11,670 bases of DNA, taken from assembly GCA_035506295.1 (NCBI GenBank), contig DATJPR010000083.1, forward strand, positions 1 through 11,670, written 5' to 3'. The notes under the pieces are model-generated. The model was not told the origin of the DNA. It saw only the letters and a list, made by a program, of their open reading frames with translations, and searched no databases. Shown one piece after another: positions 1 through 5,202 of the stretch. A program made the translations under genes and the position numbers. The stretch's first letter is position 1. Every line of letters begins with the position of its first letter. The stretch is from DATJPR01 sp035506295. GTDB taxonomy: Bacteria; Bacteroidota; Ignavibacteria; UBA10030; UBA6906.

Positions 1-488
1 AGGCGGGCCGTGCCGAGGTTTGTCGAGGCGGCGACGACCGTCGTCGGGACGCGCTTGCTGACCTCCTCCGCATGGCTCGGCCCTGAAAGCGTCACGATCT
101 GATCGGGGGGCAGGCGCGGGACAACCTGGCCGAGGACCTCCGACATGGTCATCAGCGTCCCATTTTCAATCCCCTTGGCGACGTTCACAAACACGGTCCG
201 CGAAAAGTCAAGGTCCTTCAGCGGTTCGACGACGCTTCGCAGGTACTGCGATGGGACGGCGGCGACGATCAGCTCGCACCCGCGGACCGCATGGTGGAGG
301 TCGGCGGTGATTTCAATGCGCGAAGGGATTTCAATATCCGGAAGGAATTCGGGGTTGAAACGAGTGGACTGCATCTGCTCTGCCTGCGACGGCGAGAAGC
401 TCCAGAGCGTCACGTCGTGATGATGTTCCGCGAGCAGGATGGCAAGGGTGGTTCCCCAGGAACCAGCCCCCAGAACAGACACATGCAT
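1..488 (-). CDS. gpsA: NAD(P)H-dependent glycerol-3-phosphate dehydrogenase, N-terminal half (cut by window edge)
   Basis: The enzyme reduces dihydroxyacetone phosphate to sn-glycerol-3-phosphate in the cytoplasm, supplying the phospholipid backbone. The first 162 codons are visible, about half of the usual 330 to 340 residues; the C-terminal catalytic domain lies off the window. The start ATG at 488 opens with MHVSVLGAGSWGTTLA, whose GAGSWG (residues 7-12) is the dinucleotide-binding glycine loop of the Rossmann fold. Further family signatures are AAVPSQ (76-81), NVAKGIE (102-108) and LSGPSHAEEV (134-143). No convincing Shine-Dalgarno sequence precedes the start, and a second in-frame choice is not evident. 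It starts 26 bases after the plsY stop, so the two are probably co-transcribed; plsY uses the product of this enzyme. The reading frame is intact up to the window edge. Identification is very secure from the motifs alone. Confidence 0.96.
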   Translation of the reverse strand, partial: MHVSVLGAGSWGTTLAILLAEHHHDVTLWSFSPSQAEQMQSTRFNPEFLPDIEIPSRIEITADLHHAVRGCELIVAAVPSQYLRSVVEPLKDLDFSRTVFVNVAKGIENGTLMTMSEVLGQVVPRLPPDQIVTLSGPSHAEEVSKRVPTTVVAASTNLGTAR

Positions 489-514
489 GGATGCGAAAGT
501 TCAGCGGTCGGAGT

Positions 515-1198
515 TCAGCTACCGGCGATCGAAGGAGTGTCTCGCCTGCGTGAGAAACGCATGCGATTTTCCGTTCCTTTGAGGAGTCGTTGAATATTTG
601 ACCGGTGCGTATACACAATCAGGAGTGATATCGCAATGCTGAAGAAAATCAGCGTGTGGTACCCCTCGATTTCCACGAAGAAGAAATTCTGCCGGCAGAA
701 CATCGTCAGAGGAAATGCGACTGCCGCGCTCAACGACCCGAGCGACACGTAGTGAGAGGCAAGCAGAACGATTGCGAAGACGCCGAAGGAGACCGCCACC
801 TCCACAGGTGCAATCCCTATCAGCATGCCGCCGGCCGTGGCAATACCCTTGCCGCCACGGAATCCGGCGAACAGCGTCCACACGTGTCCGAGGATCGCGG
901 CACATCCGGCGATAATCTGAACGACAGTGAAGTCATCAAACGGAGTCTTGTTCTCAAAAGGAATCGACCCGTACATCATTCGGGCGATGATCATGGTCGA
1001 GAGCAAGCCCTTTGCCATGTCCATGAGGATAACGGCAACGCCGAGCTTCCAGCCGAGAACGCGAATGACGTTCGTCCCCCCCGCGTTTCCACTGCCGTGC
1101 TGCCGGATGTCGATCCCGCGCAACCGTCCGACAATGATGCTCGTCGGAATGGACCCGATGAGATAGCTCAGGACAGCAATGATAGCAACGGGAAGCAT
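515..1198 (-). CDS. plsY: Acyl-phosphate:glycerol-3-phosphate acyltransferase PlsY
   Basis: This integral membrane enzyme transfers an acyl group from acyl-phosphate (made by PlsX) to the sn-1 position of glycerol-3-phosphate, giving lysophosphatidic acid. The 227-residue protein is hydrophobic, with about seven membrane segments, and shows the three family motifs: GSGNAGGTNVIR (35-46), GHVWTLFAGFRGGKGIAT (104-121, phosphate/acyl-phosphate binding region) and HRSNIQRLLKGTENR (198-212). Motif 1 carries Gly where many members have Ala (GGTN for GATN). A basic tail of about 15 residues (FSRRRD and on) follows motif 3. The start ATG at 1198 is preceded by GAGG at 1204-1207 with a 5-base spacer. 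It lies directly upstream of gpsA, a pairing seen in many bacteria, which makes a glycerol-3-phosphate synthesis and acylation unit. A promoter candidate sits about 30 bases upstream. The identification is firm. Confidence 0.97.
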   Translation of the reverse strand: MLPVAIIAVLSYLIGSIPTSIIVGRLRGIDIRQHGSGNAGGTNVIRVLGWKLGVAVILMDMAKGLLSTMIIARMMYGSIPFENKTPFDDFTVVQIIAGCAAILGHVWTLFAGFRGGKGIATAGGMLIGIAPVEVAVSFGVFAIVLLASHYVSLGSLSAAVAFPLTMFCRQNFFFVEIEGYHTLIFFSIAISLLIVYTHRSNIQRLLKGTENRMRFSRRRDTPSIAGS

Positions 1199-1225
1199 TT
1201 ATGCCTCATGTTGAAAAAAGAAACG

Positions 1226-1260
1226 TCTATAAAGCTACAAATTGACCCAACCAATAGCAA
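1226..1260 (-). promoter_or_regulatory. Candidate promoter for plsY-gpsA
   Basis: The 150-base gap between ispD and plsY is AT-richer than the flanking genes. Reading the minus strand, TTGGTT (1249-1254) is separated by 17 bases from TATAGA (1226-1231), an acceptable sigma-70-like pair (3/6 and 4/6 matches). The same stretch also fits the Bacteroidota-type pattern: TTG (1258-1260), 20 bases, then TAGCTTTA (1230-1237), one base from TAnnTTTG. Either would start transcription a little upstream of the GAGG ribosome binding site at 1204-1207. Both readings are pattern matches by eye only. Confidence 0.4.
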
Positions 1261-1327
1261 GCCTGCATCCGAACCTCGCTTCGATGAATTCGCGCGAAAA
1301 ACGGCAGGAGCACAGAGCGACTCGCAG

Positions 1328-1342
1328 GATTCTCTAAGAATC
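1328..1342 (-). other. Short hairpin just downstream of ispD
   Basis: GATTCT and AGAATC form a perfect 6-bp inverted repeat around a 3-base loop, beginning 6 bases past the ispD stop codon. No T-run follows on the minus strand, so it is at best a weak transcription-end or RNA-stability structure. It may equally be chance in an AT-richer gap. Confidence 0.2.
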
Positions 1343-1348
1343 GGCAAT

Positions 1349-2068
1349 TTACCGGCGAGGTTTCCGGGTTACGGCGAGCAAACGAGCAATGGCCAGATCG
1401 TGTGGCGTCGTGATCTTGCCGTTTCCATCGAGTCCCTGGACGACTTTTACCTCATGATGCAGACGGAGCACCAGCGAGGCGTCGTCAGTTCCGTGGAAGT
1501 CCGATCTCTGTGCCGAACGGAAGGCGCGGAGGATCAACTCCCGACGAAACGCCTGCGGCGTCTGGGCAAGCCAACAGGAGGTCCTGTCGATCACGCCATC
1601 GATCATCCCACCCGATCCCTGACGCAGGAGAGTATCTCGCGCGGGAATCGCGGCGACCGCAGCACCATATCGTCCCGCGGCTTCGATGACACCTGAGATC
1701 AAATCCCGGGTCACGAACGGCCGGACCGCGTCGTGGATGAGAACGATCTCCGCCTCGGACCGGATCGCCTGCATCGCGTTCCAGACCGACGTCTGGCGGT
1801 CCGGGCCGCCGGGAGCAGTCGCCGTCAGGATTCCCTTCCGCAACTGCTCTAGGCTCCGGCCTACACGATTGCGGTGCTCCAGCGAGCAGGCGACGATGAT
1901 TTCCACGACAAGGGGATGCCTGTGGAAAGCGCGAAGGGTCCGTTCAAGAATCGATTCCTCTCCGATGCGCGTGAATTGCTTCGGTATTTTTCCCCCGACC
2001 CTTGTCCCCCGTCCTCCGGCCGGAATGATCACGGCCGTACGAAGAGCATGTTTCACTTCTGCGTTCAT
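1349..2068 (-). CDS. ispD: 2-C-methyl-D-erythritol 4-phosphate cytidylyltransferase IspD
   Basis: IspD joins CTP and 2-C-methyl-D-erythritol 4-phosphate to give CDP-methylerythritol plus pyrophosphate, the third step of the MEP isoprenoid pathway. The 239-residue product has the usual family length. Visible landmarks are the CTP-binding loop PAGGRGTRVGGKIPKQF (16-32, with the conserved Arg and the PK lysine at 30), the family signature IVLIHDAVRPFV (108-119), AQTPQAF (168-174), TDDASLV (194-200) and GNGKITTPHDL (214-224). I chose the ATG at 2068 because it puts the nucleotide-binding strand at the normal distance from the N terminus. It also makes an ATGA overlap (2065-2068) with the stop codon of the upstream permease; the frame stays open 41 codons further upstream, but that part has no family similarity. 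The overlap implies translational coupling to the permease. IspF is not adjacent in this window. Confidence 0.96.
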   Translation of the reverse strand: MNAEVKHALRTAVIIPAGGRGTRVGGKIPKQFTRIGEESILERTLRAFHRHPLVVEIIVACSLEHRNRVGRSLEQLRKGILTATAPGGPDRQTSVWNAMQAIRSEAEIVLIHDAVRPFVTRDLISGVIEAAGRYGAAVAAIPARDTLLRQGSGGMIDGVIDRTSCWLAQTPQAFRRELILRAFRSAQRSDFHGTDDASLVLRLHHEVKVVQGLDGNGKITTPHDLAIARLLAVTRKPRR

Positions 2069-3915
2069 GATGTTGAGGCCGGGATGTCGCGGCGCCCGAA
2101 GTATTCGATCAGGAAGGAGAATTCCGGGAATTCTTTCGGCAGACGTATCATGCTGTACACCATCACACCGATGGAAAAGCGGTCGAGCCACGAAGAAAGC
2201 GGCCAGCCGAAGTGCACGATAATTTTTCGGTCGGGGAGCTCGTATCGCAGCACGAGGAGGAGACCGGTGATGGCGTCAAACAGCGAGCCTGCATTTGCGA
2301 ACCGGTAGTGATTCGGCGCCATCCTTTCAGGAATGCCGGCCCGGGGGGAATAGAAACTGACATAGGCGGCGGCAGGGTCCGGCGTGCTTCCCGTCTCGAA
2401 CGGCCGTTTGAAGTACACATGCAAAGGCGCGTCGGCGGCGTTCTCCCCCAACGCGAAGACCATCTGGAGCGGGCTGTCGGTCTGCGCCCGCTGGACATTC
2501 TCGGGGGCACGATGGCGAGCAACGCGGATGCCGACCAGCAGGAAAAAGACCGTGGACGCGGTCCAGAGTGCCAGCCCATACGGCTTGGAGATGGAAAGAT
2601 AGATCAGCGACGAGAGCAGGATAATGAAGATAATGAACGTCCCGACCCGTGAGGTATGGTAGTCACGGATTTCCTTCGTCCCGGTGAAGTATCGATAGTA
2701 GAGAAGGCTTCCCATGTTGATCGTAAAGCTCGCCACGAGTCCGAGCGCATACATTTCCGCGAGGATCTTCTGACTGCCGCCCGTGAGAATGATGATGATG
2801 GAATAAAAGACCGCGCTCATGAGGTGGATCCGGTACAGCGACTGCCGGGCGTTGGTCTTGATGATCCAATGGAAACTGTACCGATGGGCGACGCGCTCGA
2901 GGAGCTCGCTCGACGCCACGAATGCCGTGTTCACGGCCATGATCAGGGCGACGCTCGCGGTGACACCGACGACGACACCGAACGGGATGCCGTTCAGATT
3001 GACGGCGAACACCGTCAGCAAGTCCGTCTCGTGCTCGTGGATGTTCATGCCCGAGGCGAGGACGAGTGCAGAGATGAGCGGCGTGAAGATACCGATCGTG
3101 ACGGCCAGGAAGATGTACGCTCTCCCGATATCGCGCCAGGACTTGACCAGGCCCGCCGTTTGCACCACGGACTCGATGCCCGAATATGCCAGGATACAGC
3201 TCGCGATGCCGACGATGAGAAGGCCGTAGCCGCCGAAGAATCCCTGCGAGGCGCTTGCATAGCCGACGTCCGTGAAGCTCTTGCCGATCTGGGTCCACGA
3301 CTGCGCATTCGAGCCCAGCAGCGCTGACGCCAGGAACGTCATGAGGACGAGGGCGACGCCGAAGAAAATCCCGAAGGTCACCCGCGCGTTCTCTTTCACC
3401 CCGAGGATGTTCAGCCCCGCGATCGCCCACACGATTCCCAGCTCAATGAAAAACTTCGCCGCGTCTGAGAGCGGGGTGAGCGTCAGGCCGTTTTCGACCG
3501 CGCTGACGGTGGAGATACACGCCGTCAGCACGTAGTCCACCATGATGGAGGCGACGGCGACGAAGGACAAGGTCGGACCGAGAACCAGGTAGGAAAAGGA
3601 ATAGACGCCGCCGCCACGGATCCCATGATGCTCGAGGATCTCGGCGATCTCGGTCATCCGGGTGGACAGGAACCTCATGAGGAGCGACGTGACGGCGATA
3701 AAGGCGATCGCATGCGCGCCGATGAAGCGGTAGGCCTCGCTGGGCGCGTAGAAGATCGACGTCAACTCGTCCATCAGCGTAATCACGGCAATGGAAAGCC
3801 ACGTCAGCCACCAGCGCCCTTCGCCGAAATACGCCAGGAGGTTCTTTTTCCGGAGAACCCAGGCAAATACGCCGATCGTGGCGAGGTTGACCGCCACGAG
3901 GATCACAATCTTCAT
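2065..3915 (-). CDS. APC-superfamily permease with an unrecognised soluble C-terminal domain
   Basis: A 616-residue membrane protein with about 12 hydrophobic segments between residues 1 and 463. The amino acid-polyamine-organocation fold is suggested by GIRGGGVYSFSYL (98-110, cf. the AGGxYxY motif after helix 2) and by YSGIESVVQTAGLVKSWRDI (244-263, cf. the helix 6 segment ending in rrDIPrA). The usual GSGIF-type unwound segment of helix 1 is absent; the equivalent place reads MDELTSIFYAPSEAYRF (48-64). After the last helix, roughly residues 483-616 form a soluble, probably cytoplasmic region with alternating strand/helix character (for example KIIVHFGWP 564-572, then a helix, then FSFLIEYF 599-606). 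It is not a universal stress protein domain as far as I can tell, and I do not recognise it. The substrate cannot be predicted. The gene begins 24 bases after queA, has a weak ribosome binding site, and its stop overlaps the ispD start (ATGA). Confidence 0.85.
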   Translation of the reverse strand: MKIVILVAVNLATIGVFAWVLRKKNLLAYFGEGRWWLTWLSIAVITLMDELTSIFYAPSEAYRFIGAHAIAFIAVTSLLMRFLSTRMTEIAEILEHHGIRGGGVYSFSYLVLGPTLSFVAVASIMVDYVLTACISTVSAVENGLTLTPLSDAAKFFIELGIVWAIAGLNILGVKENARVTFGIFFGVALVLMTFLASALLGSNAQSWTQIGKSFTDVGYASASQGFFGGYGLLIVGIASCILAYSGIESVVQTAGLVKSWRDIGRAYIFLAVTIGIFTPLISALVLASGMNIHEHETDLLTVFAVNLNGIPFGVVVGVTASVALIMAVNTAFVASSELLERVAHRYSFHWIIKTNARQSLYRIHLMSAVFYSIIIILTGGSQKILAEMYALGLVASFTINMGSLLYYRYFTGTKEIRDYHTSRVGTFIIFIILLSSLIYLSISKPYGLALWTASTVFFLLVGIRVARHRAPENVQRAQTDSPLQMVFALGENAADAPLHVYFKRPFETGSTPDPAAAYVSFYSPRAGIPERMAPNHYRFANAGSLFDAITGLLLVLRYELPDRKIIVHFGWPLSSWLDRFSIGVMVYSMIRLPKEFPEFSFLIEYFGRRDIPASTS

Positions 3916-3939
3916 ACGTGCCCGTCAGGTGGTGAGAAC

Positions 3940-4977
3940 CTACAGCAACAGGGTCGCGTCGCCATAACTGAAAAAGCGGTATCCTTCCTTGATCGCCTTC
4001 TTGTATGCTTTCATCACGAGATCGCGCCCCCCGAACGCCGACGCCAGCATCAACAGGGTCGATTCAGGCATATGGAAGTTTGTGATCAGCTTGTCCGTGA
4101 TCTTGAAATCGTAGGGAGGGAAGATGAATTTGTCGGTCCATCCTCTGTTGGGCTTCAGATGGCCGTCCGTCGTCACGCTGGACTCGACCGCCCGGCAGGT
4201 GCTGGTGCCGCAGATGAACACGTTACCGCGCGTGTCGATCGTCTTGTTGACCACGTTCGCCGTCTCGTCGGGGATCTCGTAGTATTCCGAATCCATTTTG
4301 TGTTTGGTGAGGTCTTCGACTTCGACCGGGCGGAAGGAACCGAGGCCGATATGCAGGATCACGGGGACGATTTTCACGCCCTTGCGCTTCAGCGTCGCCA
4401 GGAGTTTCTTCGTGAAATGCAGCCCGGCGGTCGGCGCTGCAACGGCGCCGAGCCGCTCCGCAAACACGGTCTGGTAGGTCTCCTTGTCCTTCTCCGTCGC
4501 TTCCCGTTTGATGTAATACGGAAGCGGCATTCTCCCGATCCGTTCGATGATCTTGAAGAAGTCGCCGGCGATATTGAACCGCACCGTCCGGCCGCGCGAC
4601 GTCGTATTGTCGATGACTTCGCACCAGAGGCGTCCCTCATCGAAGAAGATCTTGTTCCCGATCCGCACTTTCCTCGCGGGGTCGACGATCACGTCCCAGA
4701 TATTTTCTTCCTTGTTCAATTCGCGGAGGAGAAACACTTCGATCCGCGCGTTGGTTTTTTCCTTCCGGCCCATGAGGCGGGCGGGAAAGACTCTCGTCTC
4801 GTTGATCACCAGGCAATCCCCTTTCTTGAAGAACTGGGTGATCTCGGAGAACTTGATGCCCGAGATGGTTCCGTCGTTCCTGTTGATGACCATCAGCCGG
4901 GCGCTGTCGCGCGGGTTCGCCGGATACTTTGCAATGAGATTCCTCGGGAGCGGGTACCGAAAATCAGACAACTTCAT
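3940..4977 (-). CDS. queA: S-adenosylmethionine:tRNA ribosyltransferase-isomerase QueA
   Basis: QueA transfers and isomerises the ribosyl part of S-adenosylmethionine onto preQ1 at position 34 of GUN-anticodon tRNAs, forming epoxyqueuosine and releasing adenine and methionine. The 345-residue product has normal length. Landmarks are the N-terminal FRYPLPRNLIAKYP (6-19), LVINETRVFPARL (56-68), YQTVFAERLGAVAAPTAGLHFT (two joined motifs, 168-189), HIGLGSFRPV (209-218), KFIFPPYDF (283-291), NFHMPESTLLM (300-310) and the terminal YGDATLLL (338-345). The usual GTTSVRALES motif reads GTSTCRAVES (257-266). I chose the ATG at 4977 because the protein family begins there and a strong AAGGAG site lies 7 bases upstream; the frame remains open to 5133, but that extension runs into a hairpin and lacks family similarity. 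It heads a probable queA-permease-ispD transcript. No other queuosine gene is nearby. Confidence 0.97.
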   Translation of the reverse strand: MKLSDFRYPLPRNLIAKYPANPRDSARLMVINRNDGTISGIKFSEITQFFKKGDCLVINETRVFPARLMGRKEKTNARIEVFLLRELNKEENIWDVIVDPARKVRIGNKIFFDEGRLWCEVIDNTTSRGRTVRFNIAGDFFKIIERIGRMPLPYYIKREATEKDKETYQTVFAERLGAVAAPTAGLHFTKKLLATLKRKGVKIVPVILHIGLGSFRPVEVEDLTKHKMDSEYYEIPDETANVVNKTIDTRGNVFICGTSTCRAVESSVTTDGHLKPNRGWTDKFIFPPYDFKITDKLITNFHMPESTLLMLASAFGGRDLVMKAYKKAIKEGYRFFSYGDATLLL

Positions 4978-4984
4978 GGGAGGA

Positions 4985-4990
4985 CTCCTT
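4985..4990 (-). promoter_or_regulatory. Ribosome binding site that fixes the queA start
   Basis: AAGGAG on the minus strand with a 7-base spacer to the ATG at 4977. It is the strongest Shine-Dalgarno sequence in the window and argues against the in-frame upstream start at 5133. Confidence 0.75.
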
Positions 4991-5119
4991 GTTAAGAATC
5001 GCGATGGTGTTCGCGTGACTCTCCGCCTGCCGTCGACGCTTCTCAGGTTTCCGACCGCGGGCGATTGACGTGTGGCCGTGAAGGCCGTCGCGGAACCGCC
5101 CCTGCGGAGATCCCGCACG

Positions 5120-5148
5120 GTCCATGCCGGCATGCCGCCGGCATGGAC
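5120..5148. repeat. Perfect 12-bp inverted repeat between ppdK and queA
   Basis: The arms GTCCATGCCGGC (5120-5131) and GCCGGCATGGAC (5137-5148) are exactly complementary around a 5-base loop, ATGCC. Part of the left side (5123-5134) is also a self-complementary 12-mer, CATGCCGGCATG. It lies 55 bases past the ppdK stop and about 140 bases before the queA start. Neither side has a T-run, so it is not a classical intrinsic terminator. It could be a U-tract-less terminator, an RNA 3'-end stabiliser that separates ppdK from queA expression, or one copy of a dispersed REP-like palindrome. The rest of the 225-base gap (4978-5202) shows no gene and no convincing promoter beyond the queA ribosome binding site. 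Confidence 0.7.
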
Positions 5149-5202
5149 ACAGCGCGAGAAAGGATCCAGCTGAGATCAACGTCCCCTCAGCGGAATGCTG
5201 CT

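Noticed and set aside
656..1696. A 346-codon plus-strand open frame spanning plsY, the gap and part of ispD
   Set aside because: It crosses two firmly identified minus-strand genes and gives a charged, low-hydrophobicity sequence with no domain.
2069..2191. N-terminal extension of the ispD frame up to 2191
   Set aside because: This part lies over the permease C terminus in another frame; IspD similarity begins only after the ATG at 2068.
3625..4995. A 456-codon plus-strand open frame opposite the permease start and queA
   Set aside because: Again an antisense shadow; both genes on the minus strand have clear family motifs along the whole stretch.
4978..5133. N-terminal extension of the queA frame up to 5133
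   Set aside because: The extra 52 residues have no family similarity, would begin inside the hairpin, and a strong ribosome binding site at 4985-4990 serves the ATG at 4977.
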